NCBI GenBank assembly: GCA_937924995.1 | Contig: CALEXY010000013.1 | Location: 62,001-126,000 of the forward strand | Length of the DNA stretch: 64,000 nt | DNA from: an uncultured Candidatus Saccharibacteria bacterium | GTDB lineage: Bacteria; Patescibacteriota; Saccharimonadia; Saccharimonadales; Saccharimonadaceae | Direction: 5' to 3' | Part shown: piece after piece, positions 8,144-17,220 of the stretch | Layout: the number at the start of each line of letters is the position of its first letter | Numbering within the stretch: the first letter of the stretch is position 1 | The notes under the pieces: generated by a model | What the model saw: only the letters and a program-made list of their open reading frames with translations | Database searches by the model: none | Told to the model about the DNA's origin: nothing | Translations under genes and position numbers: made by a program

Positions 8144-9967
8144 TTAGTTAGTTTTATCGTAACGGGTTGGGTTGGTGGAAATTAGACTGGTTTCGGTATC
8201 AGAAGCGACGATTTGGATATGGACGTGATTTTGACCAGCAAAGAAAAGACCGTGACCGATTGGAAAACTCGATAGACGCTTTCTTTCCTCTTCAGTAAGT
8301 TTGAAAACATCAGACAAAACATCAACGGCGGCAGCGGATTGTTTTAAGAGGAGCTGCATGGAAGAGTTCATGACGATGGCACGACCCATTTTATTACTCA
8401 TAAAATCTTCGACGTCCTGAGTAATAGTAGTGAGACCGAGATAATATTTACGAGCACGCTTAGCGAGGGAGAAAAGGAAGTTCGCCGAGTCATCATATTT
8501 CATGAGTTGCCAAGCCTCATCCACGATGAGAATACGGCGTTTTTGTTTGGCACGCACAATATTCCAGATGTGATTGAGTACGATATACATGGCAACTGGA
8601 CGAAGTTCATCTTCGAGGTCACGAATATTGAAGACGACCATTTGGTTATTAATATCAATATTGGATTGCTGAGAAAAAATACCCGCAAAAGTACCAGTGG
8701 CGTATTTACGAAGACGTTGGGCGAGTTGTGGGCCGGAACCTCCCATATGAGCGAGGGTGTCATAGAGATTAATAATGGTAGGTGGAGTGGATTGATGAGT
8801 GAGCGGATCGGAAGTAATGCCGGCACGAGCGTAAGTATCAATGAGAGCCTGATCGAGGTCAGCTTCTTCATTAGCGGAAAGTGAAGAAATTGGCTGACCG
8901 TTCGGACCGATTTGAGTACCACCGAGCATGAGACGGAAAAGACCATGTAGAGTAACGAGATTGGCGCGCAGAGCGTCAGAAGCATCTTCGGAATCGATGA
9001 CTTTTGGTAAGTCGAAAGGATTGATGCGGACATCAGAATTAAGCGAGAGACGCACATAAGAACCACCGACGGCGTCACTAAGTTTTTGATATTCGTTTTC
9101 TGGGTCGATAATGACAATTTCGGTACCCATCATCATCGAGCGAATAGCTTCAAGCTTCACGGCGAAAGACTTACCAGCACCAGATTTAGCAAAGACCACG
9201 AGGTTGGCATTTTCAAGAGTAAAACGGTCAAAAATGACTAAGCCTTGGTTGTGCATATTAACACCATAAAGAATGCCGCGTTCCTGAGTGAGATCAGCAG
9301 AAGTAAATGGGAAGGAAGTCGAGATGGCGCTTGTATTCATATTGCGGCGAATTTGGAGTTGGTCAGTGGCCATCGGCATAGTGGTATTCATCCCCTGCTC
9401 TTGTTGAGAAGTGGCAACCTTAGAGAAAATCATTAATTGACCGAACATAGTTTCGATTTTATGTTGGACGTAATTTAATTCGTCGAGTGAATCAGCCCAG
9501 AGTGTAACATAAAGACCGAAGCGGAAGAATTTTTCGTAACCAAGCTGTAATTGGTCACGAAGCTCTTCGGCATCCTGGATGGCAGCATCGGTTTCTGGGT
9601 TACGAATGCGGCCTTTTTCGGCGTTAAGTGAAATATCAGCTTCGAGCTGAGTAACTTTTTTACGCAAGTTTTTCATCACGACGGTAGTATCGACCGGGTA
9701 GATGTAAATAGAAATATCGAGCACCTCATCGATATTAATGAGAGGACTGAGCCAGCCGGTACTGAGAGTACGAGGATAACCATAGACATAAATAGTGCGA
9801 CCGTATTTAGTACCAAGACGGAAATGATCGGATTGAATTTCAATAGAAGATGGAGAAATTAAATCGCGAAGGGTGGTAATACCCTGCTCAAACGCGCGTT
9901 GAATTTCTGCTTCTTCCATCGATTGTTTTTGAGCGGCGATTTCGGCAGCGGTAAGTTTTTTAGCCAT
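8144..9967 (-). CDS. virB4: VirB4/TrsE-family type IV secretion ATPase
   Basis: The energising ATPase of T4SS-like systems, membrane-associated and hexameric in the family. The C-terminal RecA-like domain has Walker A at residues about 260-267 (FAKSGAGKSFAVK) and Walker B at about 478-485 (RRILIVDEAWQL). The motif VVIIDPENEY-like IVIIDPENEYQKLSDAVGG is typical of VirB4/TraC relatives. The N-terminal about 220 residues match the VirB4 N-domain, including a RIRNPETD region and a long helical pair. The 607-aa length is compact. It is the third gene of a prgI - 368-aa protein - virB4 operon, with a GAGG ribosome site. No VirD4 coupling ATPase or relaxase is in the window, so secretion or pilus assembly is likelier than DNA transfer. 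Confidence 0.92.
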   Translation of the reverse strand: MAKKLTAAEIAAQKQSMEEAEIQRAFEQGITTLRDLISPSSIEIQSDHFRLGTKYGRTIYVYGYPRTLSTGWLSPLINIDEVLDISIYIYPVDTTVVMKNLRKKVTQLEADISLNAEKGRIRNPETDAAIQDAEELRDQLQLGYEKFFRFGLYVTLWADSLDELNYVQHKIETMFGQLMIFSKVATSQQEQGMNTTMPMATDQLQIRRNMNTSAISTSFPFTSADLTQERGILYGVNMHNQGLVIFDRFTLENANLVVFAKSGAGKSFAVKLEAIRSMMMGTEIVIIDPENEYQKLSDAVGGSYVRLSLNSDVRINPFDLPKVIDSEDASDALRANLVTLHGLFRLMLGGTQIGPNGQPISSLSANEEADLDQALIDTYARAGITSDPLTHQSTPPTIINLYDTLAHMGGSGPQLAQRLRKYATGTFAGIFSQQSNIDINNQMVVFNIRDLEDELRPVAMYIVLNHIWNIVRAKQKRRILIVDEAWQLMKYDDSANFLFSLAKRARKYYLGLTTITQDVEDFMSNKMGRAIVMNSSMQLLLKQSAAAVDVLSDVFKLTEEERKRLSSFPIGHGLFFAGQNHVHIQIVASDTETSLISTNPTRYDKTN

Positions 9968-10004
9968 GTGTTTCCTCTATTATGTTTATAAAATTATTTA
10001 AAAA

Positions 10005-11111
10005 TTATCTTGCTTGATTCCCTGGATAATTGGTAGGAGTGGGATTGATTGGAGCTTGATTGACTGGGGCTTGGTTTTGGGATAATGCGTGACCTGGAGC
10101 TTGCATTGGATTTTGCATTGGAGCTGGATTTCGGATTGGAGTTTGGGTTGGATTTTGAGTTTGCCCTGGAGTTTGCATTGACGCTTGATTCATGGCAGGA
10201 TTAAATTGCCTTGGCGCTTCTGGGTTTGGCCTTGGGTTTTGGTCGTATGGACTAGGAGTTTTCTTGGTGTAAATGGTACCGATTTTATTAAAATCAATAA
10301 ACGGTTCACGGACGGCGGTGTCAGGGTTATTAAAGTTATAGAAGAGCTCAGAAAGTTCCTTAGTGTTAAGGCGAACGGCGTTAACGCCAATACTGAAGAG
10401 GCCACTAACAATGGTTTCGACACGCTTATCGATTTCGGCAGTAGCCTTGTCGTAGGTATTGCGATCGATTTTGGTAATGAGATTAGTGTCGTTACCACCG
10501 AAAAAACTACTGAAGATATTTTTAGTTTGAGTGCTAGCTTTTTCGAGGTCGTTATTGATAAAATATGGCACGACGATAAAGAAAGACTTATCCATAATAT
10601 TAGCTTCTTGAGAAAGTAAGTCGATGAAGTTAATATAATCATCCATTAAAACGCCGAGTAGCATATTGTCATTGTTTTTACGAATTTCGGTGAGTTTTTC
10701 GATATAAGGCGCAATATCGATACGCTGGGAACGAATAAGAATCTGGGTGGTGAAATTGAGAGAATTAATAAAACCCTTATAGGAATACTCGACACCTTCA
10801 CGTTCTGGTTCGGACATGAGATCAAAGTTGATAGATTTACAAGCAACGACGGCGCGGAAGGAACCATCTTTCATGATAATTAAACCGTCACGAAGTTCGG
10901 AAAAGAGTAGTGTAGATTGAGTGGAAGAAGGGTCGACAATTTGACGTGGAGCAGCGGCAGTAGCTTGAGGTGACTGTGGAATGAATTGACTCATCGAACC
11001 CATAGTTTGAGGATTCATCATTTGAGGATTATTAGCCTGTGGATATCCCGGCATGGTTCCCTGATTCATTTGGGGATTGGTTTGGTTTTGGTTAAAATTA
11101 TTTTGATTCAT
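10005..11111 (-). CDS. T4SS-associated protein resembling a free-standing VirB4 N-terminal domain
   Basis: 368 residues in three parts. The N-terminal about 65 residues are a disordered Asn/Gln/Met/Pro tail. A folded core (about 65-285) begins SSTQSTLLFSELRDGLIIMK and includes a TraC/TrsE N-domain-like alpha/beta pattern. The C-terminal about 80 residues are low-complexity Pro/Gln/Asn/Met. There is no Walker motif. In Gram-positive and CPR secretion loci, a PrgI protein is often followed by such a domain and then VirB4, exactly the order here. It starts 8 bp after the PrgI stop with an AAAGG site. It may couple VirB4 to the membrane channel. The NQ-rich tails echo those on the PrgI protein. 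Confidence 0.65.
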   Translation of the reverse strand: MNQNNFNQNQTNPQMNQGTMPGYPQANNPQMMNPQTMGSMSQFIPQSPQATAAAPRQIVDPSSTQSTLLFSELRDGLIIMKDGSFRAVVACKSINFDLMSEPEREGVEYSYKGFINSLNFTTQILIRSQRIDIAPYIEKLTEIRKNNDNMLLGVLMDDYINFIDLLSQEANIMDKSFFIVVPYFINNDLEKASTQTKNIFSSFFGGNDTNLITKIDRNTYDKATAEIDKRVETIVSGLFSIGVNAVRLNTKELSELFYNFNNPDTAVREPFIDFNKIGTIYTKKTPSPYDQNPRPNPEAPRQFNPAMNQASMQTPGQTQNPTQTPIRNPAPMQNPMQAPGHALSQNQAPVNQAPINPTPTNYPGNQAR

Positions 11112-11119
11112 AGGCGCCT

Positions 11120-12091
11120 TTAATGTTGAATAAATGGATTTTGATTAATATTAGGAGGGGTGGTCGGTGGCTGAGTAAAATTCGGAGTGTAAGGGGTTTG
11201 GGTGACGAAAGTTTGAGGCGCTGCATTTGGCGCAAGATTTTCGCGATAACGGTTAGCTTCCTTACTAATGGTATTAATGGAAAAATTCTGATTATTGGCG
11301 AGGTTTTGATAATTAGAATTTAGAATTGATTGGTTGCGGTTAGCGAGAGTATTGGTGTTTTGAATGGTCTGATTTTGGGTAAACGGATTTGGCGTAGGTT
11401 GGTTCGATGAGGTTTGACTCATAGTAGTTTGATTTTGACTGAATGAATTAGAACCGAGAGTGGTTTGATGGGAAGAAATCGTGGCAGGGCCCATGGCATT
11501 TTCAGTATTATTAATAGCGGCTTTCATTTGATTGATAATTTCAGCGTGACGAGCAACTTTTTCTTTTTGCATGAGATTAATCAGGTTTTGGTTTTGACTA
11601 TCATCCATAAAATCATTGACATCTTCGGTGTCAGCGATGAAATTCTCGGTAAAATTACCATTATGATTGCCACGAATAGCATAGCCTTCGGAGTCGACAA
11701 GGTTAGAGAGAAAGCTCAGACGGTGACTGGCTTCTTCCTCACTAATATCACGCGTGCGAGATTTCTCGACAATTTTAGGTGCAGTGATTTGGATGGTGGT
11801 TTCGCCTTGACCGGGACGCCAAAAACGCTTATTGGGTTTCATATAAAAACTAACGATGGCGGCAAGGTAGGTTTCCATCGGCTGATCTTTTTTCAGAGGT
11901 AGGGCTAGAATTAAAAAGAAAATGATAACCGGTAATGGTAAAATCGCAAGTAGAGGAAAAATCTGAAAGAGAGCAGCAGCTAAGGCACCGGCAATCGCGG
12001 CAATTAAAAGATAAACGAATTGACGAAAAGTGAAGGGGCCAAGGAGTCTATCCTCTGCCTCAACGTCTTGTGGGACCTTATATGTAGCCAT
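11120..12091 (-). CDS. PrgI-family (VirB3-like) membrane protein with a long NQ-rich tail
   Basis: The first about 100 residues are a full PrgI domain: YKVPQDVEAEDRLLGPFTFR, two membrane helices (about 26-42 and 48-66), then KPNKRFWRPG. PrgI is the small inner-membrane partner of VirB4 in Gram-positive type T4SS. The protein is extended to 323 residues by an acidic linker (about 110-190) and a low-complexity Asn/Gln/Thr/Pro tail (about 200-323) ending FIQH. The tail is unusual for a family normally near 120 residues. The ATG lies 6 nt after a TGCTAAAAT extended -10, so it is the leaderless first gene of the prgI-virB4 operon. Confidence 0.88.
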   Translation of the reverse strand: MATYKVPQDVEAEDRLLGPFTFRQFVYLLIAAIAGALAAALFQIFPLLAILPLPVIIFFLILALPLKKDQPMETYLAAIVSFYMKPNKRFWRPGQGETTIQITAPKIVEKSRTRDISEEEASHRLSFLSNLVDSEGYAIRGNHNGNFTENFIADTEDVNDFMDDSQNQNLINLMQKEKVARHAEIINQMKAAINNTENAMGPATISSHQTTLGSNSFSQNQTTMSQTSSNQPTPNPFTQNQTIQNTNTLANRNQSILNSNYQNLANNQNFSINTISKEANRYRENLAPNAAPQTFVTQTPYTPNFTQPPTTPPNINQNPFIQH

Positions 12092-12097
12092 AATACT

Positions 12098-12106
12098 ATT
12101 TTAGCA
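12098..12106 (-). promoter_or_regulatory. Extended -10 promoter of the prgI-virB4 operon (leaderless)
   Basis: TGCTAAAAT on the minus strand ends 6 nt before the ATG at 12091. No Shine-Dalgarno can fit. Confidence 0.65.
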
Positions 12107-12131
12107 TAAAAGGCTAGAGTTAATTTGAGGA

Positions 12132-15100
12132 TTACTTTGAAGATTTTTTGTGATTATATTTCTTAGCGTCTTGCTCGAGGCGGCCTTCTTCTCTATTTTT
12201 CATGGTCTTAATTTTTTCGGCTAAATTACCATGTTCATCAGAGAAGACGAGCGCACGGACATTGTTATCCATTTGAGCAATGGCACCACTCTTCTGGCTG
12301 GAGAGAATAACATTACGAGCATCGGAACTTTCAATTTGCTTGACGAAGATTTCTTTGGCGGCATTCTTAGCTTCAGCAAGTTTTTCTTCGTAGTATTTCT
12401 GCTTTTCGATTGGATCGGTAGGAATTTCAGATTCATCGGCGGTGAGATCCTTGAAGGATTTAGCAGTGAAGAGCTGCATAATACCATTGAAGACATCAGA
12501 TTTCATGGAAATAATATTGGCAGCCTTCTGCTTAGAAAGGAAGGTAGTGGCTTTCTTCAGACCAGTTTCGAGAATACTACTCTTCTTAGGATCTTGAGTG
12601 AGCTCGAGAACCTTATCGTCGCGAGTATCGGCGTTGTTCCAGTCGGCAGCATCAAGACCAGTGATCATATTAATGAGAGAGTACATTTGATCGCCACCAG
12701 ATTGGAAGTTAAGAGCGGCACTGGAAACATTAGAAAGTGTAGCATCGAAGAGGTCGACACCGTATTTTTGAGAAACGTTATTAATTTCACCGAAGACGGT
12801 ACGTTCGGCTTTAACGAGAGAAGTACCTTTGAGAGCTTGAGCAAGATTAAATTTAGTAGTCTTTTCCTCGCCATCGAGGTCTTTAAGTTTACCAGTAGCA
12901 AACTGCTCGAAGGTAATACGATTATCTTGACGTTTACCAGTACTCCAGGCAGCGGTTTCAATATTACCGAACTTACCAAAGCGACCAAGGACTGGGTCGG
13001 CATCCTTAAAGGCCATTAATTCCTTGAAGAGAACGTTGGCATTTTCGGTACCAGCAATGATTTTGCCATTATCTGAAAGATCTATGATACCTTCAAGAAC
13101 TTTATCGTAGTCACCACGAGTAGCCATGACACGCATTGTGGCAATCACGCGTTCGAAATCAGCATCGTTAATGGCTTTCTTGAAGTCATTATTAAGTACG
13201 CCAGAGTGAATACGGCTGTAATAGGTGGTGCGGCGGTTGAGGCTGGCTTGATATTCCCTGTCATAATCGACGGAAATATCACCTAGTACACTATCGATGG
13301 CATCAATGACATGCTTAGGATTTTTAATATTGAGAGCTGGATCATAATCCCAGGCACTGGTACCAGCGGCGCGAACAATATATTTCTGATATTCTTTATC
13401 GTTCTTAGTAATTTCGGCTTCGGTGAGATTGAAACGTTTAGCACTGTTTTCAGAATGCGAATCGATATATTTCTCGTTAATTTCCTTCATCTTATTGAGA
13501 TAGAATTTATCGGATGCAACATCATTGTTATGGATTTCGCGATCGACAGTCTTTTGCTCGAGGAAATTTTGGGTCTGACGCTTGGCGAGATCTTTTAATT
13601 CCCTGTTTTGGTAGCCATGCTTATCGATATAGTCGCCCATGTTGCTCATGAAATTTTCAACACGTTTATTAGCGTTTTCAGTACGGTATTTAAGTTCACG
13701 GTGGCGATATTCGTCCAACATTTCGGAGTTTTTCTTGATTGGGTCAGCTTTGGAGTAAATTGGTTTGCCGTTTTTATGATAACCAATAATTGGCGTGTTA
13801 TTTTGGCGGGCCAAAAGTTGCTCAGTTAGTAAGAGTTTTTGATCCTCTTCATTACGCTTTGCTCTATGTTCGCGGAAGGCTTGATTTTGCATAGCAATAC
13901 GACTGATAGTCATGTCTGGGCGGAGGGCGCCACCTTTACCTTCGAGGGCGCGTTTTTGGTAGTTGGTACGAGCGAGATTGGCAGCGGTAGAAAATTCTTT
14001 AGATACGGAGTTATTAAGTTTACCACCAATACCACTAAGTACCTGATTAACGTCACCGAGAACAGATTTGGACATGCTGAGCATTTTGACGGCGAACATG
14101 ATTGGTAGGACCTGGACGGCAATACCGATAATTACGCCGAAAGGAGTTTCGGAGCTGAAAATAAAGAGGTAGCCGAGAACCTTGGAAACACCAAAAAGGA
14201 AGCTAAAGGCTGGGAAGAAGACTAGCATTTGGGCAAAAATTGATTTCCATTTTAGATAATACTTATGAGTATTTGGCAAGACGTAGAGGGCAAAGATGAG
14301 TGGTGAAGTAATGGTAAGTAGAATAACTACGGCTTGGCGAAGTGAAATAGTAATGAGACCGATAACGACGGCGATAAAACCAGCGAGGACGATTGGGATG
14401 AGTGTAAAGAGGGCGCTAAGTAAACCACCAGAGGCAGCAACGGCGGTGGCGATACCGACACCACCGAGAATGGTGAGTGAAGTACCGCCGGCAATGGCAA
14501 GGAAAATATCATAAAGATTGAGAGATTCGTCGAGCTTGGCTTCGGGATGTTGGCTTTGAATAGCAGTGGTGGCGATGCCTTCAAGGAAAGATTTGAGGGC
14601 GTTACCAATAATATTACTAACATCGACGAGAACCTGACAAATCAGATAGCTAAAGTTAACCAAAATAGCGGCAATGATGAGCTTTGGTAACATCTTCTTG
14701 ATATTGTAATTAGAAAAACCCAGGCCAGTAACCTGAGAGTAAACAATCAAAAGTAAGAAAATAATGAAAATAATATTAGCGATATTGCGAACATAAGACC
14801 AGATGATATAAATCGGGGATTTATTATCGGTGGTAATTGGCTTGATGACGAGAAAATTTTCGATAGTAGAATAGAGCGCGTCGATTCCCTTCGCGAGAAG
14901 TCCGGTAGTCGGACAAATGATGAAGGAGAGAATACCAATTTGTTCAGAACAACTCATCTCATTCTGTTTTTCAGGATTGGAATTTTCAGAATTGGTGGTT
15001 TCGGTGGTGGTAGTTCCTGAATTTTGATTTTGAGTTTCGGTTTGTTCTGATTCGTGATCAGAATCATTATCTTCATTTTCGGAAGTTTCGGAAGAATTTT

Positions 15101-15245
15101 CGGATGAGTTAGAAGAATTATTTGAGTTATTTGGGACGGCGTAGGTATTTAGGGTGGTTAGAGGAGAAAAAAGAGAAAATAGAGTAAAAAACAAGACAAA
15201 AATTGCCGTGCTGAATTTTCCTCTATGGTTGATTCCCTTATTCAT
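12132..15245 (-). CDS. VirB6/TrbL-like polytopic membrane protein with large cytoplasmic domain
   Basis: 1037 residues. It has a signal-like helix (about 12-36), then an acidic Ser/Asn/Glu/Thr-rich exported linker (about 38-95). A polytopic region follows (about 100-400) with six or more membrane helices, for example NIANIIFIIFLLLIVYSQVT and PIVLAGFIAVVIGLITISLR. The C-terminal about 630 residues are helical, charged and without a signal, so probably cytoplasmic. This plan (signal, TM core, long soluble tail) fits VirB6/TrbL-family channel proteins of CPR secretion loci. It has its own promoter, divergent from the pilin array, and lies 40 bp upstream of prgI. The tail matches no family I recognise. 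Confidence 0.8.
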   Translation of the reverse strand: MNKGINHRGKFSTAIFVLFFTLFSLFSPLTTLNTYAVPNNSNNSSNSSENSSETSENEDNDSDHESEQTETQNQNSGTTTTETTNSENSNPEKQNEMSCSEQIGILSFIICPTTGLLAKGIDALYSTIENFLVIKPITTDNKSPIYIIWSYVRNIANIIFIIFLLLIVYSQVTGLGFSNYNIKKMLPKLIIAAILVNFSYLICQVLVDVSNIIGNALKSFLEGIATTAIQSQHPEAKLDESLNLYDIFLAIAGGTSLTILGGVGIATAVAASGGLLSALFTLIPIVLAGFIAVVIGLITISLRQAVVILLTITSPLIFALYVLPNTHKYYLKWKSIFAQMLVFFPAFSFLFGVSKVLGYLFIFSSETPFGVIIGIAVQVLPIMFAVKMLSMSKSVLGDVNQVLSGIGGKLNNSVSKEFSTAANLARTNYQKRALEGKGGALRPDMTISRIAMQNQAFREHRAKRNEEDQKLLLTEQLLARQNNTPIIGYHKNGKPIYSKADPIKKNSEMLDEYRHRELKYRTENANKRVENFMSNMGDYIDKHGYQNRELKDLAKRQTQNFLEQKTVDREIHNNDVASDKFYLNKMKEINEKYIDSHSENSAKRFNLTEAEITKNDKEYQKYIVRAAGTSAWDYDPALNIKNPKHVIDAIDSVLGDISVDYDREYQASLNRRTTYYSRIHSGVLNNDFKKAINDADFERVIATMRVMATRGDYDKVLEGIIDLSDNGKIIAGTENANVLFKELMAFKDADPVLGRFGKFGNIETAAWSTGKRQDNRITFEQFATGKLKDLDGEEKTTKFNLAQALKGTSLVKAERTVFGEINNVSQKYGVDLFDATLSNVSSAALNFQSGGDQMYSLINMITGLDAADWNNADTRDDKVLELTQDPKKSSILETGLKKATTFLSKQKAANIISMKSDVFNGIMQLFTAKSFKDLTADESEIPTDPIEKQKYYEEKLAEAKNAAKEIFVKQIESSDARNVILSSQKSGAIAQMDNNVRALVFSDEHGNLAEKIKTMKNREEGRLEQDAKKYNHKKSSK

Positions 15246-15271
15246 AAAAAATAACTCAATTAATGCTTATT

Positions 15272-15280
15272 ATTATATCA
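15272..15280 (-). promoter_or_regulatory. Extended -10 promoter of the VirB6-like gene
   Basis: TGATATAAT on the minus strand lies 26 nt before the ATG at 15245. It is one half of a divergent promoter pair facing the pilin array. Confidence 0.6.
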
Positions 15281-15351
15281 CATAACGGTAATGTCGTCAA
15301 TGATGACCACTGAAAGGACCGAATAATAAAAAGCAGAAAAATCTATACTCA

Positions 15352-15360
15352 TGATATAAT
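15352..15360 (+). promoter_or_regulatory. Extended -10 promoter of the pilin array (leaderless)
   Basis: TGATATAAT ends 6 nt before the ATG at 15367, and no Shine-Dalgarno is present. It is the mirror partner of the VirB6-like gene promoter. Confidence 0.7.
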
Positions 15361-15366
15361 ATATGT

Positions 15367-15921
15367 ATGAAAAAGGTCAATCGACAGCTAGGTGTAAAAT
15401 TTTTGAAGAATTTAATGATTTTTTCTCTGATAATGGCGGGATTTTTGGGGCTTACAGCGAATGATTTCGTGAGCGCCTTAAGTTTGAATGAGTTAGGGGC
15501 TTCAGGTCGACAAGTTTTGACTCAGGTAGGCGCGGTGATTGATGGTGACGTAGATGAAAGTTGTGAGGCGAATGTTTTTATGGGCTTTCGTCCTTGGTAT
15601 AAAGGTTTAGCTACGCGTGACGATAATGATAAATGTGTGATTGGTAAGCCAGCTACCTCAGATAGTGGTACGACGAACTGGGCGCCGTTTGTTTGGGTGG
15701 TGGTAATGAATATTATTTATGATATTTCCCTGGTGGCGGGTCTAACTGCAACTGGGTTTATTATTTATGGTGGACTTTCCTATGTAATGAGTGAGGGTGA
15801 CCCAAATAAGGCGGCGAAGGGTAAGAATATTATTCAGGGGGCGGTGATTGGTTTGATTTTGACAATTTTTGCCTCGGTGATTACAAATACGATTATTAGT
15901 GTAATTATTAGTGCAACCTAA
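15367..15921 (+). CDS. T4SS pilin-like protein 1 (VirB2/TrbC type)
   Basis: 184 residues. It has a signal helix (about 13-38, ending VSALS), then an exported cysteine-containing segment (ESCEANVF, DKCVIGKP), then two membrane helices around the family motif YGGLSYVMSEGDPNKAAKGK. VirB2-like pilins show exactly this: helix, small polar loop with a G-D-P and a run of lysines, helix. In T4SS they polymerise into pili or line the channel. The signature appears in all eight related genes of this window. This copy is the longest and the only one with an about 100-residue exported insert. It heads the array behind a leaderless promoter. Confidence 0.85.
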   Translation: MKKVNRQLGVKFLKNLMIFSLIMAGFLGLTANDFVSALSLNELGASGRQVLTQVGAVIDGDVDESCEANVFMGFRPWYKGLATRDDNDKCVIGKPATSDSGTTNWAPFVWVVVMNIIYDISLVAGLTATGFIIYGGLSYVMSEGDPNKAAKGKNIIQGAVIGLILTIFASVITNTIISVIISAT

Positions 15922-15929
15922 GGAGAGAA

Positions 15930-16229
15930 ATGAAATACTTTGCAACAGTAGATTTGGAAAATATCGATTCCCTAAATGAAGGTTTAAATAGATTACCAAA
16001 TAAAGAAGGTAATTTTACGCTAACCACGATTTTAAATTATGTTTATGCTTTAATCGGGTTAGTGGCGGTCTTTTATATCGTGCTGGCGGCAGTGAATTTT
16101 GCGACAGCGCATGGGGACGTGGGTAAGGTGACAAAGGCAAAAAATACAATTGTTTTTGCAGTGATTGGTTTAATAATTGTGGTGTTAGCTGCTGCAGTGA
16201 CGAATTTTGCTTTAACTGCATTAAATTAA
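15930..16229 (+). CDS. T4SS pilin-like protein 2 (short, no signal peptide)
   Basis: 99 residues, 8 bp after the previous gene with a GGAGAGA ribosome site. There is no obvious signal helix: the N-terminus KYFATVDLENIDSLNEGLNR is polar. Two membrane helices (about 34-53 and 68-95) flank the loop ATAHGDVGKVTKAKNTI, a variant of the family motif with H-G-D-V in place of G-D-P. The missing signal and altered loop suggest an adaptor or minor subunit. Position and helix pattern support membership in the VirB2-like pilin family. Confidence 0.75.
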   Translation: MKYFATVDLENIDSLNEGLNRLPNKEGNFTLTTILNYVYALIGLVAVFYIVLAAVNFATAHGDVGKVTKAKNTIVFAVIGLIIVVLAAAVTNFALTALN

Positions 16230-16248
16230 TTAAGGATAGGAATCTAAA

Positions 16249-16671
16249 ATGAAGCAAGGTATGAAAAAAATAGTGACAAGTTTATTGCTCTTGGTGGGGT
16301 GCTTCGGATTTTTAGCTAATGTGATTTTTTCTGGTCATGTATATGCGGAGTCTTCGCGTGAAAATTTTTACGGGGTTTGTGATGACATTGAAGATGAAGA
16401 TGTGAAGAAAATCGCGGGCTGTGATGAGCCTACCGGGAAAAATAAAGATGTAGTAGAAATTGTGCAGAGTGGCGTGAATGTGGTGATTTCTTTGGTGGGA
16501 ATACTCGCAGTGTTTTCGATTATTTATGGTGGCTTTACTTATATTACCGCACAATCTGATCCAGCGAAAATCAAGCGTGGTAAAGATATGGTGGTCTATG
16601 CCGTGGTGGCATTAGTGGTGGCTTTCTTGGCTTACGGCATTGTGCTGTTTGTGACGAGAAATCTGAAATAA
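16249..16671 (+). CDS. T4SS pilin-like protein 3
   Basis: 140 residues with a signal helix (about 8-28, ending YAESS). A short exported segment with two cysteines (GVCDDIEDED, AGCDEPTG) follows, then two membrane helices around YGGFTYITAQSDPAKIKRGK. An AGGATAGG-type ribosome site precedes it. The two cysteines before the first helix recur in paralogues 4-6 and may form a disulfide. It is co-transcribed with pilins 1 and 2; a new promoter follows. Confidence 0.83.
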   Translation: MKQGMKKIVTSLLLLVGCFGFLANVIFSGHVYAESSRENFYGVCDDIEDEDVKKIAGCDEPTGKNKDVVEIVQSGVNVVISLVGILAVFSIIYGGFTYITAQSDPAKIKRGKDMVVYAVVALVVAFLAYGIVLFVTRNLK

Positions 16672-16718
16672 TTACAGATTGATTCCAGAGAGAAATGTTT
16701 CTGTTTTTCTAGAAGATA

Positions 16719-16727
16719 TGTTATAAT
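16719..16727 (+). promoter_or_regulatory. Extended -10 promoter inside the pilin array
   Basis: TGTTATAAT lies 28 nt before pilin 4, which has an AAAGGA ribosome site. It separates the array into transcription units. Confidence 0.6.
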
Positions 16728-16755
16728 TTTGGTAAATTAATATTAAAGGAATAAT

Positions 16756-17163
16756 ATGAAAATTTCGAATAAACTAAAAGCTTTGGCAATGGGTGGCACG
16801 AGCGTAGTTGCAGTTCTAGGTAACTCCGTCAATACTTTTGCTGCTAGTAAGGTGAAGTGTCCTGATGGTACTACTGCTAGCGGTGGTAGCTTAGCTGATT
16901 GTACTGCATTAAAAAATGACTCAAATAAGAATGATTTAATGGCACAAGCTAATACTATTATTAACGTAGTGATTGGTGTGGTTGGCTTCGTGGCTGTGGC
17001 CTTCATTATCTTCGGTGGTATTCAATACACGACTTCTGCGGGTGACCCAGGTAAAGTGAAGAAGGCTAAAGACACTATTCTCTACGGAATTATCGGTCTT
17101 GTCGTTGCAATGCTTGCTTACGCAATCGTGAACTTCGTCCTTTCCAGTGTTTTTAAGGGTTAA
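16756..17163 (+). CDS. T4SS pilin-like protein 4 (probable major subunit)
   Basis: 135 residues: signal helix ending TFAASK, a short exported stretch with two cysteines (KVKCPDGT, LADCTAL), helix, loop TTSAGDPGKVKKAKDTI, helix. It is the only array member with its own strong extended -10 promoter and its own terminator. Its codons look smoother (many GGT, GCT, GTC, ATC choices) than its neighbours'. These signs of high expression suggest that it is the main structural pilin. The exact role is inferred. Confidence 0.85.
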   Translation: MKISNKLKALAMGGTSVVAVLGNSVNTFAASKVKCPDGTTASGGSLADCTALKNDSNKNDLMAQANTIINVVIGVVGFVAVAFIIFGGIQYTTSAGDPGKVKKAKDTILYGIIGLVVAMLAYAIVNFVLSSVFKG

Positions 17164-17170
17164 TTAATAA

Positions 17171-17193
17171 AATACCCCTAAGGGGGTATTTTT
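17171..17193 (+). terminator. Terminator after pilin 4
   Basis: AATACCCC / GGGGTATT stem with a 4-nt loop followed by TTT, 7 nt after the stop. Confidence 0.8.
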
Positions 17194-17220
17194 AAGATTT
17201 AATTTTAGAGAAAAGAGTAA

